NCBI RefSeq assembly: GCF_006094435.1
Contig: NZ_CP034783.1
Coordinates: 6,227,001-6,291,000 of the forward strand
Length of the DNA stretch: 64,000 bases
Direction: 5' to 3'
Source of the DNA: Pseudomonas sp. MPC6
GTDB lineage: Bacteria > Pseudomonadota > Gammaproteobacteria > Pseudomonadales > Pseudomonadaceae
Position numbers and translations under genes: made by a program. Position 1 is the stretch's first letter. Each line of letters starts with the position of its first letter. A model generated the notes under the pieces. That model had not been told where the DNA came from, made no database searches, and worked only from the letters and a program-made list of their open reading frames with translations. Shown here in pieces: positions 1 through 9,623 of the stretch.

Positions 1-760
1 TAAACGGGTGCGTCCGTTGCTGGCCTACGCCGCCTGCGAAGCGCTGGGCGGCAAGGCTGAGCACGCCAACGGCGCAGCGTGTGCCGTGGAGCTGATCCAC
101 GCCTACTCCCTGGTGCACGACGATTTGCCGGCCATGGATGACGACGACCTGCGTCGTGGCCAGCCGACCACGCACAAGAAATTCGACGAAGCCTGCGCGA
201 TCCTGGCGGGCGACGGTTTGCAGAGCCTGGCCTTCAGCGCCCTGCTCGACCCGCGCCTGAGCGCTGTGGATGCCGAGATCCGCCTGCAAATGGTCAGCGC
301 CCTGGCGTTGGCGGCAGGCCCGGCCGGCATGGTCGGCGGCCAAGCCATCGACCTCGGTTCGGTCGGTTTGAAGCTCGATCAGAAAGCCCTTGAGTACATG
401 CATCGGCACAAGACCGGTGCGCTGATCGAGGCCAGCGTCCAACTCGGCGCCCTGGCCAGCGGCCGTGCCGAGAAAGACCAATTGAAGTCGCTGCAGGCTT
501 ATGCCCAAGCCATCGGCCTGGCGTTTCAGGTGCAGGACGACATTCTCGACGTCGAAAGCGATACCGCAACCCTCGGCAAACGCCAGGGTGCCGACATCGC
601 GCGGGACAAGCCGACCTATCCGGCCCTGCTCGGCCTCGACGCAGCCAAGGCCTACGCCCTGGAACTGCGCGATCAGGCCTTGCATGCACTGCGACCGTTT
701 GACGCGGCCGCCGAACCGTTGCGCGACCTGGCCCGCTATATCGTCGGCCGGCGCAGCTGA
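1..760 (+). CDS. ispA: Polyprenyl (farnesyl/geranyl) diphosphate synthase, 5'-truncated by window edge
   Basis: Cytosolic prenyltransferase that condenses IPP with DMAPP/GPP to make FPP for quinones and undecaprenyl carriers. The open frame enters at base 2 with KRVRPLLAYAACEAL, a conserved block, so the gene starts outside the window and about 40-45 N-terminal residues are missing. Both Asp-rich motifs are visible: DDLPAMDDDD near bases 118-150 and QVQDDILD near 530-550, which bind the Mg-diphosphate substrates. It ends with TGA at 760, 92 bases before dxs. The pairing with dxs, the first MEP-pathway enzyme, supports the assignment. Chain-length specificity cannot be read from the fragment. 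Confidence 0.95.
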   Translation, partial: KRVRPLLAYAACEALGGKAEHANGAACAVELIHAYSLVHDDLPAMDDDDLRRGQPTTHKKFDEACAILAGDGLQSLAFSALLDPRLSAVDAEIRLQMVSALALAAGPAGMVGGQAIDLGSVGLKLDQKALEYMHRHKTGALIEASVQLGALASGRAEKDQLKSLQAYAQAIGLAFQVQDDILDVESDTATLGKRQGADIARDKPTYPALLGLDAAKAYALELRDQALHALRPFDAAAEPLRDLARYIVGRRS

Positions 761-852
761 CGGCGTATCCGCCAACTTGAGACCTACGCGTGGGCAGGGG
801 GCGATGCATCAGGTAAACTGCCGCATCTTTTATACCTATAACGATTCGCCTG

Positions 853-2751
853 ATGCCCACGACGTTTCATGAGATTCCCCGCAAGCGCCCGACCACGCCC
901 CTGCTCGACCGTGCCAACACGCCGGACGGCCTGCGCCGGTTGGGCGAAGCCGAGCTGGAAACCCTGGCCGATGAGTTGCGCCTGGAATTGCTCTACACGG
1001 TCGGTCAGACCGGCGGGCATTTCGGTGCCGGCCTGGGCGTCATCGAGCTGACCATCGCGTTGCATTACGTCTTCGACACCCCGGACGACCGGCTGGTGTG
1101 GGATGTGGGTCATCAGGCCTATCCGCACAAAATCCTCACGGGCCGTCGCGAGCGCATGGGCACCCTGCGCCAGAAAGACGGCGTCGCCGCTTTCCCGCGG
1201 CGCTCCGAGAGCGAGTACGACACCTTTGGCGTCGGCCACTCCAGCACCTCGATCAGCGCAGCGCTGGGCATGGCCATCGCCGCCCGCCTGCAGAACAGTG
1301 ATCGCAAGGCAATCGCGGTGATCGGCGACGGTGCGTTGACTGCCGGCATGGCGTTCGAGGCGCTGAACCATGCGCCGGAAGTGAACGCCAACATGCTGGT
1401 GATCCTCAACGACAACGACATGTCGATCTCGCGCAACGTTGGCGGGCTGTCGAACTACCTGGCGAAGATTCTTTCCAGCCGCACTTACGCGAGCATGCGC
1501 GAAGGCAGCAAAAAGGTCCTGTCGCGCCTGCCCGGTGCCTGGGAAATCGCCCGTCGCACCGAAGAATACGCCAAAGGCATGCTGGTGCCCGGCACGTTGT
1601 TCGAAGAGCTGGGCTGGAACTACATCGGCCCGATCGACGGCCACGACCTGCCGACCCTGATCGCCACCCTGCGCAACATGCGCGACCTGAAAGGCCCGCA
1701 ATTCCTGCACGTGGTGACCAAGAAAGGCAAAGGCTTCGCCCCGGCGGAAGTCGACCCGATCGGTTACCACGCCATCACCAAGCTCGAACCGGTGGACGCG
1801 CCGGCCGCTGCGCCGAAAAAAGCCAGCGGGCCGAAGTATTCCGGCGTGTTCGGCGAATGGCTGTGCGACATGGCCGCTGCCGACCCGCGGTTGGTGGGCA
1901 TTACCCCGGCGATGAAAGAAGGCTCGGACCTGGTGGCGTTCAGCGAGCGTTTCCCGCAGCGTTACTTCGACGTGGCGATTGCCGAGCAACACGCCGTGAC
2001 CTTCGCCGCCGGCATGGCGTGCGAAGGCGCGAAACCGGTGGTGGCGATCTATTCGACGTTCCTGCAACGGGGTTACGACCAGCTGGTGCATGACGTGGCC
2101 GTGCAAAACCTCGATGTGCTGTTTGCCATCGACCGCGCAGGCCTGGTGGGCGAAGACGGCCCGACGCACGCGGGCAGCTTCGACCTGTCGTTCCTGCGCT
2201 GCATCCCCGGCATGTTGGTGATGACCCCGAGCGATGAAAACGAACTGCGTAAAATGCTCACCACCGGCCACCTGTTCGACGGCCCGGCGGCGGTGCGTTA
2301 TCCGCGCGGCTCCGGCCCGAACGCGACGATCGAGAAAGACCTCGAGCCGATCGAAATCGGCAAGGGTGTCGTTCGCCGCCAGGGCAGCAAGGTCGCCCTG
2401 CTGGTGTTCGGCGTGCAGCTGGCAGAGGCGTTGAAAGTGGCCCAGACGCTGGATGCGACCGTGGTCGACATGCGCTTCGTCAAGCCGTTGGATGAGGCAC
2501 TGGTGCGCGAGATCGCCGGCAGCCACGAGCTGTTGGTGACCGTCGAAGAGAACGCGATCATGGGCGGTGCCGGCGGCGCGGTCAGCGAGTTCCTCGCCCG
2601 GGAAAACATCCTCAAGTCGATGCTGCATCTGGGCTTGCCGGACAGCTACGTCGAGCACGCCAAGCCTGCGCAGATGCTGGCGGAGTGCGGATTGGATGAG
2701 GCTGGAATCGAGGCATCGATTCGTCAGCGCCTGCAATTGCTCAATTTGTAA
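853..2751 (+). CDS. dxs: 1-deoxy-D-xylulose-5-phosphate synthase
   Basis: Thiamine-diphosphate enzyme that joins pyruvate and glyceraldehyde 3-phosphate into DXP, the entry step of the MEP isoprenoid pathway and also a precursor for thiamine and pyridoxal. The 632 residues match the family. Visible features are the GGHFGAGLG loop with His56, the TPP/Mg motif GDGALTAG at 158-165 followed by NDN at 186-188, the AEQHA motif near 377 with the catalytic Glu, and the C-terminal transketolase domain. The start [13 protein letters not shown] is the usual one for Pseudomonas Dxs, although no strong Shine-Dalgarno sequence precedes it. It lies directly downstream of ispA, probably in the same transcript. 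Confidence 0.98.
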   Translation: MPTTFHEIPRKRPTTPLLDRANTPDGLRRLGEAELETLADELRLELLYTVGQTGGHFGAGLGVIELTIALHYVFDTPDDRLVWDVGHQAYPHKILTGRRERMGTLRQKDGVAAFPRRSESEYDTFGVGHSSTSISAALGMAIAARLQNSDRKAIAVIGDGALTAGMAFEALNHAPEVNANMLVILNDNDMSISRNVGGLSNYLAKILSSRTYASMREGSKKVLSRLPGAWEIARRTEEYAKGMLVPGTLFEELGWNYIGPIDGHDLPTLIATLRNMRDLKGPQFLHVVTKKGKGFAPAEVDPIGYHAITKLEPVDAPAAAPKKASGPKYSGVFGEWLCDMAAADPRLVGITPAMKEGSDLVAFSERFPQRYFDVAIAEQHAVTFAAGMACEGAKPVVAIYSTFLQRGYDQLVHDVAVQNLDVLFAIDRAGLVGEDGPTHAGSFDLSFLRCIPGMLVMTPSDENELRKMLTTGHLFDGPAAVRYPRGSGPNATIEKDLEPIEIGKGVVRRQGSKVALLVFGVQLAEALKVAQTLDATVVDMRFVKPLDEALVREIAGSHELLVTVEENAIMGGAGGAVSEFLARENILKSMLHLGLPDSYVEHAKPAQMLAECGLDEAGIEASIRQRLQLLNL

Positions 2752-2763
2752 ACCCAATCGCCT

Positions 2764-2840
2764 CCTGTAGGAGCCGGCTTGCTGGCGAAGGCGTCCTCAA
2801 GGACGCCAAAAGCTTCGCTGGCAAGCCAGCTCCTACAGGG
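2764..2840. repeat. REP doublet (inverted pair)
   Basis: Two oppositely oriented REP units: CCTGTAGGAGCCGGCTTGCT at the left and its near-complement ending GCTCCTACAGG at the right, separated by a short inverted GGCGTCC/GGACGCC loop. It fills most of the dxs-btuB gap and leaves only 33 bases before the btuB start. Confidence 0.9.
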
Positions 2841-2873
2841 GACCGAGTTTTCTTCGATTTCTACGAATAATCC

Positions 2874-4757
2874 ATGAATCTCTCCCGCCTCGCCCTGACG
2901 CTGACCCTTCTGCCGTCCGGCCCACTCCTGGCCGACACCTTCGAACGCGACCAGGCCCTGAAACTGCCCGATGTTCTGATCAGTGCCAACCGCCAGGTCG
3001 AAGCCCGCAACGACAGCAGCGCCGCCAATACCGTGTTCACCCGCGAAGACATCGATCGCCTGCAACCGGGCAGCGTCACGGATTTGCTGCGTCGGGTACC
3101 GGGGGTGCAGATCGGTCAAACCGGCGGGCGCGGCAGCCTGCCGGGGGTGTACATACGCGGAACCAAGTCGGCGCAGAGCCTGGTGCTGGTGGACGGTCAA
3201 CGCATCGGCAACTCCACCTCCGGCGACAGCAACCTGCAACACATCAATATCGAGCAGGTCGAGCGCGTGGAAGTGCTGCGTGGCTCGCGTTCGGTGATTT
3301 ACGGCAGCGATGCGATTGGCGGGGTGATTCAGATATTTACCCGTCGTGGCGGCGAACAAGGCCTGCATCCGCGCCTGCACGTGGGCTTTGGCAGCAACCA
3401 GACCTGGGAACGCAGCCTCGGGCTATCCGGAGGTGATGAGCAAACCCGCTTCAACCTTGGCGCGAGCCTCGATGAAACGGCCGGGATCAATCGCACCCAC
3501 GCGTCTTATCCGAGCGATGGCGATCACGATGAGTACCGCAACAAGTCGCTCAGTTTGAGCCTGAGTCACGCTCTCACCGATGACATCGAAATCGGCGCCA
3601 ACCTGCTCGATAACCGCGGCAAAAGCGCATTCGACAATCCGTTCGGCCGCTTCGACATGACCACGTTCGAATCGGTTCAGGAACAGCCCTACAACGAATT
3701 CACGGTCAGTGGCGCCAGCAGTTACCTCGACGCGAAGATCAACGAGGCGTGGAAAACCCGCGTCGAAGTCAGCCACAGTGAAAACCGCGAGAAGACATTC
3801 GACAAGCTCAGCGCGGAACGCAGCGTATTCAACACTTATCGCGACTCGGTGAACTGGCAGAACGATCTGACCCTGAGCGACCGCAACAGCCTGATCCTCG
3901 GCGGCGACTGGTACGAAGACCGCATCAACAGCAGCACACCCTTCGACGAAGACAGCCGCTGGAACCGCGCGGCGTTCATCCAGCATCGCTATCAGGCGGA
4001 CAGCTTCTCCACGGAGTTGGGGTTGCGCCGCGACCAGAACCAGCAGTTCGGCGGCCAGAACAGCTGGAGCGGCACCTTCACCCTGCCGCTGGCCCCGGAC
4101 AACGACCTGTTGCTGACCTACAGCGAAGGTTTCCGCGCACCGACGTTCAATGACCTGTATTACCCGGACTTCGGCAACCCGGACCTCAAGCCCGAGACTT
4201 CGAAAAGCTACGAGCTGCAATGGCGCAGTCAGCTGACTGAAACCAGCCGGCTGGAAGCTTCGCTGTATCGTACGGACCTGGAAGACGCGATTATTTTCGG
4301 CAGCAACTCACGGCCGCAGAACGTTGCCTCGGCCCGGATCAACGGGTTTGAAGCGGCATTGAAGCAGGAGCTGTTTGGCTGGCAGAGTAACCTCGCAGTG
4401 GCAATCATCGACCCGCGGGACCGCGACAGTGGCCACACGCTAGCCCGTCGTGCGCGGCGGACCTTGAGCCTGGATCTGGATCGGCAGTTCGACCGCCTGG
4501 GCTTAGGCGCGAGCTGGCAGGCAGTGAGCAGCAGCTATGACGACGAGAACAATCAGCAGCCGTTGGGTGGGTACGCCTTGCTGGGGTTGCGCAGCAGTTG
4601 GGAGCTGAATCGCGAGGTCAAGCTTGAGCTGAGGGTGGATAACCTGCTGGACAAGGGTTACAGCCGGGCGCTGTACAGCCATGACAGTAGTCAGTATGGG
4701 TATCGCGAGGAAGGTCGGGCGTGGATGTTTGGGGTGACCTGGACGCCGGGGCTCTGA
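2874..4757 (+). CDS. btuB: TonB-dependent outer-membrane receptor, BtuB-type (vitamin B12)
   Basis: Outer-membrane gated porin, 627 aa. A signal peptide (about residues 1-20, cut after PLLA) is followed by a candidate TonB box around LPDVLISA (30-37). The plug domain has the family blocks DLLRRVPGVQI, VYIRGT and VEVLRGSRSVIYGSDAIGGVI, and a C-terminal beta barrel carries the EGFRAPTFNDLYYP motif. The BtuB call rests on its overall resemblance to BtuB and on the convergent btuF-type gene next door; a related cobinamide receptor is possible. The chain ends in TWTPGL rather than the usual terminal aromatic. The ribosome-binding site is weak and no cobalamin riboswitch is recognisable upstream. 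Confidence 0.88.
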   Translation: MNLSRLALTLTLLPSGPLLADTFERDQALKLPDVLISANRQVEARNDSSAANTVFTREDIDRLQPGSVTDLLRRVPGVQIGQTGGRGSLPGVYIRGTKSAQSLVLVDGQRIGNSTSGDSNLQHINIEQVERVEVLRGSRSVIYGSDAIGGVIQIFTRRGGEQGLHPRLHVGFGSNQTWERSLGLSGGDEQTRFNLGASLDETAGINRTHASYPSDGDHDEYRNKSLSLSLSHALTDDIEIGANLLDNRGKSAFDNPFGRFDMTTFESVQEQPYNEFTVSGASSYLDAKINEAWKTRVEVSHSENREKTFDKLSAERSVFNTYRDSVNWQNDLTLSDRNSLILGGDWYEDRINSSTPFDEDSRWNRAAFIQHRYQADSFSTELGLRRDQNQQFGGQNSWSGTFTLPLAPDNDLLLTYSEGFRAPTFNDLYYPDFGNPDLKPETSKSYELQWRSQLTETSRLEASLYRTDLEDAIIFGSNSRPQNVASARINGFEAALKQELFGWQSNLAVAIIDPRDRDSGHTLARRARRTLSLDLDRQFDRLGLGASWQAVSSSYDDENNQQPLGGYALLGLRSSWELNREVKLELRVDNLLDKGYSRALYSHDSSQYGYREEGRAWMFGVTWTPGL

Positions 4758-4796
4758 CCTGACGATTGCAGTGTCTGGACTGGCCTCATCGCGATC

Positions 4797-5597
4797 TCAC
4801 CGGTCCGGCGCAATGACCTGGCACAGCTTGGCAGTCGCCTCGATCATCTGCCCACTCGGCCGCTCCAGGCCTTTATCCGTCACCAGCAGCAATTGCCCCT
4901 GCGCCACCGCCGCCACCTGCGGCCACACCTTCCACGCATCGAGCTGCGCCTGATCACCGGCCAGAATCACCTCGGGATTGCGCTGCAGCACCGCTTCGAT
5001 ACTGACTTGAGGCGCCGGCAATGCCAAGTCGGCGAACACATTGCGCGCGCCGCACACCTCAAGCGCATCACTGATGATCTGCCCGCCACCAACGGTGTAC
5101 AGCGGCCGATCCCAAACCTGGTAAAACACCCGCAACGGCTCATCCCGACGATAACGCTGGCGTAACGCATCCAGTTGCTGACGCAAATTCCCCGCCAATG
5201 AAACACCACGCTGCGGCCTGCCGAGTTGCGTGGCAATCGCCTCGATCTGCGCGGCGAGTTGTTCGAGGTTGTGGGGTTCGGCGACGTAGGTCGGTATGTT
5301 CAGCCGCTTGAGCTGCTCACGCTGGGCCGGGCCGACGCTGCCGGGCCAGAGCAGCAGCAAGTCGGGTTTCAGGCTGAGCAGCTGCTCCATGTCCAACTGA
5401 CCATAGCGGCCAACCGAAGGAATATCTTTGAGTTCGGCAGGACGTTCACCGGCATCCAGCACACCCACCAGAAGATCGGCTGAACCCAGTTCGACGACGA
5501 TTTCGGAGAGCGATGGCGCCAGGCTGACCACGCGTTCGACCGCAGTCGCCGAGCCGCTGGCGGCCAGCAGCAACACTGCCAGCCAGACGCAGCGCAT
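4797..5597 (-). CDS. btuF: Cobalamin-binding periplasmic protein, BtuF-type
   Basis: Periplasmic solute-binding protein of the helical-backbone class (266 aa) with a signal peptide ending SGSATA. It starts RVVSLAPSLSEIVVELGSADLLVGV and continues with SVGRYGQLDMEQLLSLKPDLLLLW, both typical of BtuF. It would collect vitamin B12 delivered by the convergent BtuB-type receptor and pass it to BtuCD, which is not in the window. ATG at 5597 is chosen because the upstream gene's stop overlaps it as TGATG; a TTG one codon earlier is less likely. It is the third gene of a leftward unit ribA - membrane protein - btuF. Confidence 0.87.
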   Translation of the reverse strand: MRCVWLAVLLLAASGSATAVERVVSLAPSLSEIVVELGSADLLVGVLDAGERPAELKDIPSVGRYGQLDMEQLLSLKPDLLLLWPGSVGPAQREQLKRLNIPTYVAEPHNLEQLAAQIEAIATQLGRPQRGVSLAGNLRQQLDALRQRYRRDEPLRVFYQVWDRPLYTVGGGQIISDALEVCGARNVFADLALPAPQVSIEAVLQRNPEVILAGDQAQLDAWKVWPQVAAVAQGQLLLVTDKGLERPSGQMIEATAKLCQVIAPDR

Positions 5598-6016
5598 CAA
5601 CCGAGTTGACGCGGAATACGGTAGAGGTAGAACAGCACCAGGGTCGACAGCGCCAGCAGCATCAGCGGCACCGCTTCAAGGCCGACGAACACCGCCAACG
5701 CACCGATCCACGCCGGCAGGGCGGCGGCGAGGAATGCGGTACGACGCTTGGCGGCCAGGGCGATCCAGGCGGCGGGTTCGTCAGGGGTGTCGAGGGCTTT
5801 CTGGGTGGCGATCAGCCCGTGTTTGTAGCCACCAAAGAATTTCAGGCTGATAAACATCGAGGCCACACCGGCGATGAACAATGGCATCGCCAGCACTGGC
5901 AGGATCGCCTCGCCCTGGCCAAACACGCCGTTGATCACGAACAGTGGCGCCAGGGCCAGCGCCAGGTATTGCCACCAATTGACGGACAGTCGCCGCCGCA
6001 CCTGACCGCGGGTCAC
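5597..6016 (-). CDS. Small inner-membrane protein of unknown function
   Basis: 139 residues with about four hydrophobic segments (near 14-33, 37-56, 92-112 and 114-132) separated by a short hydrophilic loop of about 35 residues. The GTG start overlaps the ribA stop by four bases (GTGA) and its own TGA overlaps the btuF ATG, so it is translationally coupled to both. I recognise no family. The same gene occurs between ribA and btuF in other Pseudomonas as far as I recall, which suggests a conserved but undefined role, possibly linked to vitamin uptake. Confidence 0.8.
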   Translation of the reverse strand: MTRGQVRRRLSVNWWQYLALALAPLFVINGVFGQGEAILPVLAMPLFIAGVASMFISLKFFGGYKHGLIATQKALDTPDEPAAWIALAAKRRTAFLAAALPAWIGALAVFVGLEAVPLMLLALSTLVLFYLYRIPRQLG

Positions 6017-6630
6017 GCCCGGTCTGCCTCGCCCTGGTGTTCGTTGCCCATCATGTGGTCGAGCTTGCTGGCCTTGGTGGCCAGGTACAGTTTGTTGTGC
6101 GGATTGTGGCCGGTGTGCAGCGGTACGCGCTCGGCGACCACGATACCCATGTCGGTCAGAGCTTTGACCTTGCGTGGGTTGTTGGTCATCAAACGCAGGG
6201 ATTCAACGCCCAGGTGCTGCAGCATCGGCAGGCACATGGCGTAATCGCGCTGGTCGGCGGCAAAGCCCAGGCGCTCGTTGGCTTCGACGGTGTCGGCACC
6301 GCCATCTTGCAACTCATAGGCGCGGATCTTGTTCAGCAAACCAATGCCACGGCCTTCCTGACGCAAGTAAAGCAATACGCCACGGCCTTCACGGGCGATG
6401 GCCTGCAAGGCTGCTTCGAGCTGCGAGCCGCAATCGCAGCGCTGGCTGAACAAGGCATCGCCCGTCAGGCATTCGGAGTGCAACCGGCCGAGTACCGGGG
6501 CACCGTCGACGAACTCACCCAGACTCAGCACGACGTGCTCGCGCCCGTTTTCCTCATCGAGGAAGCCGTGCATGGTGAATTGCGCAAAAGGCGTTGGCAG
6601 CTTGGAAGCGGCGACAAAAACGACAGGCAC
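6013..6630 (-). CDS. ribA: GTP cyclohydrolase II
   Basis: Opens the imidazole ring of GTP to give the pyrimidine precursor of riboflavin, releasing formate and pyrophosphate. The protein has 205 aa. The zinc ligands Cys54, Cys65 and Cys67 are present in [19 protein letters not shown], followed by [10 protein letters not shown] (89-98) and the C-terminal [10 protein letters not shown] motif. These are exactly the residues missing from the C-terminal half of RibBA at 10188-11279, so this gene should supply all GTP cyclohydrolase II activity. It is first in a three-gene leftward unit. Confidence 0.97.
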   Translation of the reverse strand: MPVVFVAASKLPTPFAQFTMHGFLDEENGREHVVLSLGEFVDGAPVLGRLHSECLTGDALFSQRCDCGSQLEAALQAIAREGRGVLLYLRQEGRGIGLLNKIRAYELQDGGADTVEANERLGFAADQRDYAMCLPMLQHLGVESLRLMTNNPRKVKALTDMGIVVAERVPLHTGHNPHNKLYLATKASKLDHMMGNEHQGEADRA

Positions 6631-6761
6631 CGGTGTGCTCCTGATCTATAGGTACTGGAGATTCGCAGACGCGGCATTGTAACAGCAGGTTCCAACTGAC
6701 GCTTAGGCTGAATTATGGGGCATAACGATCAAAATGTTTGATCACTGAATCCGCATTACGA

Positions 6762-6847
6762 CCTGTAGGAGCAAGCTTGCTCGCGATGGTGTATCAGATA
6801 CGCAGGTGTCGACTGACACTCCATCGCGAGCAAGCTCGCTCCTACAG
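6762..6847. repeat. REP doublet (inverted pair)
   Basis: CTGTAGGAGCAAGCTTGCTC at the left is matched by GAGCAAGCTCGCTCCTACAG at the right. The whole 86-base element can fold as one long hairpin. It lies in the 257-base gap between the solute-binding gene's 3' end and ribA's 5' end; the rest of that gap should hold the ribA promoter, but I see no clear consensus. Confidence 0.9.
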
Positions 6848-6887
6848 TAGGTTAATCGCCAGTTTCAAGAGCCGGGTTCAATTCGAA

Positions 6888-7616
6888 TCAAAACGGATAA
6901 GGCTGCTTCCAACGCTCGAAAATCGGTTTCAGCCGGCCGCTTTTCACCAATTGTTCCATGCGTTGGTCGAACAGCGCCATCAATGCACGGGCCCTGGGCG
7001 TATCGGCGAAGCACAGGTACAGCGGCAATTCCGCTATATGGGTGCGACGGAACTGCGAGGGATCCCTGGCCCGCTTGACGACGTAGTCGACCTCGGTCAG
7101 TGCATCGATGTAAAAGTCGGCGCGATTGTGAACCAGCATCGACAGGATTCCAGTACGCCGCAAGACTTCGTTGTAGCGACGCACGTTGGGCAGGTAGTCC
7201 TGATAATCGTAGCCGCGGACCCAGGCCAATCGGTAACTGCCCAGGGTTTCCGGGGTCGGCGCCGGGTTGCTGGACAGGCCCAGGGCATAGATGTGATCGG
7301 TATCGAAGCGCCAGCGCGGATAGAGCAAATCCTTGGCCTCGTCGCGATAGGAACCGACACAAGCGTCCACTTCACCCCGCTGGGCCAGCCCCATGGCGCG
7401 CACGTAGGGCTCGGTACGGATATCCAGCTTGACCCCGGCCGGCTCGAACACCTCGCGCAACACGTCCCAGCCCAAGCCGTGACCGTCAGCGGCGGTGTAG
7501 TCTTCCCAGTCTTCGCTGGCCAGATGAATCACGGAGGGGGTCGTCGGTTCATCCGCCGCCTGGGCAAGGGCACCCAGCATCGCGAACACCATGACCAGCA
7601 GCCAGCGTCGAGCCAT
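6888..7616 (-). CDS. Periplasmic family-3 solute-binding protein, orphan
   Basis: 242 aa with a clear signal peptide (MARRWLLVMVFAMLGALAQA, cut near residue 20) followed by a type-II periplasmic binding fold. The segments IHLASEDWEDYTAADGHGLGWDVLREVFEPAG and RGEVDACVGSYRDE, and the C-terminal helix ending in PIFERWKQPYPF, are typical of amino-acid-type binding proteins. No permease or ATPase is nearby, so it may act as a stand-alone sensor or shared binding protein. The ATG at 7616, preceded by AGGGGAC, is chosen over an upstream in-frame start that would bury the signal peptide. It follows pgpA by 22 bases. Confidence 0.85.
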   Translation of the reverse strand: MARRWLLVMVFAMLGALAQAADEPTTPSVIHLASEDWEDYTAADGHGLGWDVLREVFEPAGVKLDIRTEPYVRAMGLAQRGEVDACVGSYRDEAKDLLYPRWRFDTDHIYALGLSSNPAPTPETLGSYRLAWVRGYDYQDYLPNVRRYNEVLRRTGILSMLVHNRADFYIDALTEVDYVVKRARDPSQFRRTHIAELPLYLCFADTPRARALMALFDQRMEQLVKSGRLKPIFERWKQPYPF

Positions 7617-7638
7617 CCCTAGTCCCCTGTTGCGCCAC

Positions 7639-8142
7639 TCAGGCGAAAATCCATACCAGCCCCTGCATCGCCAACCACGCAAACACCCCGGCCAATACAT
7701 CGTCGAGCATGATCCCGACGCCACCATGCACATGCCGGTCGATCCAGTGAATCGGCCACGGCTTGAGGATATCGAAGAAACGGAACATCAGAAAACCTGC
7801 CAGCAACCAATACCAACCTTCCGGTACCAGCCACAGGGTGATCCACATCCCGACCATTTCGTCCCAGACGATGCCTTCGTGGTCGTGTACCCGCAAATCG
7901 TCAGCCACCTTGCCGCACAGCCAGAAGCCGAACAGCATGGTGATGCCCAGCATCAGCCAGTAACCCCAGTCGGGCAACATCTGCCACAACGGAATAAAGG
8001 GTAGCGCAACTAACGAACCCCAGGTACCCGGTGCTTTTGGCAGGGTGCCCGAGCCGAAGCCGAACGCGATGAAATGCCAGGGATTGCGCCAGACCGAGGG
8101 CGGTACGAACTCCGCAGGGACTTGATTGGGATGATCTGTCAC
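7639..8142 (-). CDS. pgpA: Phosphatidylglycerophosphatase A
   Basis: Inner-membrane phosphatase that dephosphorylates phosphatidylglycerol phosphate to phosphatidylglycerol. It has 167 aa and several hydrophobic segments, with the family blocks FGSGTLPKAPGTWGSL near the N terminus and DDLRVHDHEGIVWDEMVGMW in the middle, carrying the conserved Asp/Glu/His cluster. The GTG start overlaps the thiL stop by four bases. The clustering thiL-pgpA is widespread in gamma-proteobacteria. Confidence 0.96.
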   Translation of the reverse strand: MTDHPNQVPAEFVPPSVWRNPWHFIAFGFGSGTLPKAPGTWGSLVALPFIPLWQMLPDWGYWLMLGITMLFGFWLCGKVADDLRVHDHEGIVWDEMVGMWITLWLVPEGWYWLLAGFLMFRFFDILKPWPIHWIDRHVHGGVGIMLDDVLAGVFAWLAMQGLVWIFA

Positions 8143-9104
8143 GGTGTCTCCCGAAAATGTTGATAACCCCGGGTTTGCGGGGTGATGTCTTGCCCGTCGG
8201 CATCCAGCAATGTCACGCCCTGCCCCGCGATGACTCGCCCGACCACATGGATCGGCCAGCCGCCAGCCAGCAATGGCGCTAACTCGACGGTCGGCAAGGT
8301 GAAGGCCAGCACGTAATCGTCACCGCCGCTGAGCGCTGCCGATTCGGCGCCCGACTGACCGAGCAAGGCCACTAAAGCCTTCGACAGCGGCAAACGGTCC
8401 CGTTCAACTTGAATGCCGACCTTCGATGCCAGGGCGATATGCCCACAGTCGGCGAGCAGGCCGTCGGAGATGTCCAGCGCCGAGGTCGCCTTGCCCCGCA
8501 ACGCGATGCCCAGCCCCAGCTGCGGTTGTGGCGACCAGTAATGCGCCAGCAGCGGATCGGCGATAGCCGGTTCAGCCGTACGCTGGCCGAGCACCAGCGG
8601 CAAGGCGCCGGCGGCTTTACCCAGGTCACCGCCTACGCACAACAAATCGCCTGGCTTCGCGCCGCCACGGGTCAACGCCAAACCACTGGGCACACGCCCG
8701 AACACGGTCATGGTAAGGCTCAATGGCCCACGGGTGGTATCGCCGCCTACCAGTGCCACACCGCAGCCCTGCGCCATGAGGTTCAAACCACGGGCGTAGG
8801 CCTCCAGCCAATCGGCAGTCACCGTCGGCAAGGTCAAGGCAAGGGTAAAGGCAACAGGAGTGGCGCCCATGGCAGCCAGGTCGCTGACGGCCACGGCCAG
8901 CGAGCGCTGACCGAGCAGAAACGGGTCGCAGGGGTCTGCGAAATGCACACCGGCCACGAGGGTGTCGGTGGAAACAGCCAACTGCTCCCCGGGGGGAACA
9001 GCCAGCAAGGCGCAATCGTCACCGATCCCCAGAGCAACGCCCTCGCCGCCCTGCGCACAGGGCGCGGCGGCGAAGAAATTGCGGATCAGCTCAAATTCGC
9101 CCAT
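8139..9104 (-). CDS. thiL: Thiamine-monophosphate kinase
   Basis: Phosphorylates thiamine monophosphate to thiamine diphosphate, the cofactor used by Dxs elsewhere in this window. It has 321 aa. Family signatures are MGEFELIRNFF at the start, GIGDDCALL (27-35), the SDLAAMGATP block, the VGGDTTRG motif and ALDISDGLLADCGHI, which together form the PurM-like ATP- and Mg-binding site. Eighteen bases separate it from nusB upstream, and it overlaps pgpA downstream. Confidence 0.97.
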   Translation of the reverse strand: MGEFELIRNFFAAAPCAQGGEGVALGIGDDCALLAVPPGEQLAVSTDTLVAGVHFADPCDPFLLGQRSLAVAVSDLAAMGATPVAFTLALTLPTVTADWLEAYARGLNLMAQGCGVALVGGDTTRGPLSLTMTVFGRVPSGLALTRGGAKPGDLLCVGGDLGKAAGALPLVLGQRTAEPAIADPLLAHYWSPQPQLGLGIALRGKATSALDISDGLLADCGHIALASKVGIQVERDRLPLSKALVALLGQSGAESAALSGGDDYVLAFTLPTVELAPLLAGGWPIHVVGRVIAGQGVTLLDADGQDITPQTRGYQHFRETP

Positions 9105-9122
9105 GGCAGCTGCAAGCGCTTG

Positions 9123-9623
9123 TCAGCGCTTGAACGCCTTCACTTCAGCTTCACGCAGACGCGGGGCCAGTTTGTCGAGCACACCGTTGACGAACTTGTG
9201 GCCGTCGGTGGAGCCGAAGACTTTCGCCAGCTCGATACCTTCGTTGATCACAACGCGGTACGGCACGTCGACGCGCTTGAGCAGTTCCCAGGTCGACAGG
9301 CGCAGCACGGCCAGTTCAACCGGGTCCAGTTCTTCGATGGTGATGTCCAGGCACGGCGTCAGTGCAGCGTCGATCTCAGGCTTGTGAGCCGGAACGCCGT
9401 GCAGGATGTCGTGAAAGTAAGCGGCATCGACATCGCTGAAATCGTTATCGACCCGGAACTGCGCTTCGATCTCGTTCAAAGATTGCTTGGCCATGTGCCA
9501 TTGGTACAGCGCCTGGGTCGCGAGCTGACGGGCTTCGCGACGCTTGACGCTTTTCGATGGCTTGCCGGCGTCCGCAGGCTTTGGATCGCGCGGGTTGAAA
9601 CGATCGCTTTCGTCGCTAATCAC
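9123..9623 (-). CDS. nusB: Transcription antitermination factor NusB
   Basis: All-helical protein that binds boxA RNA together with ribosomal protein S10 (rpsJ, also in this window) to prevent premature termination in rRNA operons. The 166 aa contain [18 protein letters not shown], the TPCLD segment and [32 protein letters not shown] roughly 25-residue polar N-terminal extension precedes the core. The GTG start overlaps the ribH stop by four bases, and the ribH-nusB pairing is common in bacteria. Confidence 0.97.
   Translation of the reverse strand: MISDESDRFNPRDPKPADAGKPSKSVKRREARQLATQALYQWHMAKQSLNEIEAQFRVDNDFSDVDAAYFHDILHGVPAHKPEIDAALTPCLDITIEELDPVELAVLRLSTWELLKRVDVPYRVVINEGIELAKVFGSTDGHKFVNGVLDKLAPRLREAEVKAFKR

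Noticed and set aside
2841..2873. Cobalamin riboswitch upstream of btuB
   Set aside because: Only 33 bases separate the REP and the start codon, with no B12-box-like sequence; too short for the aptamer.
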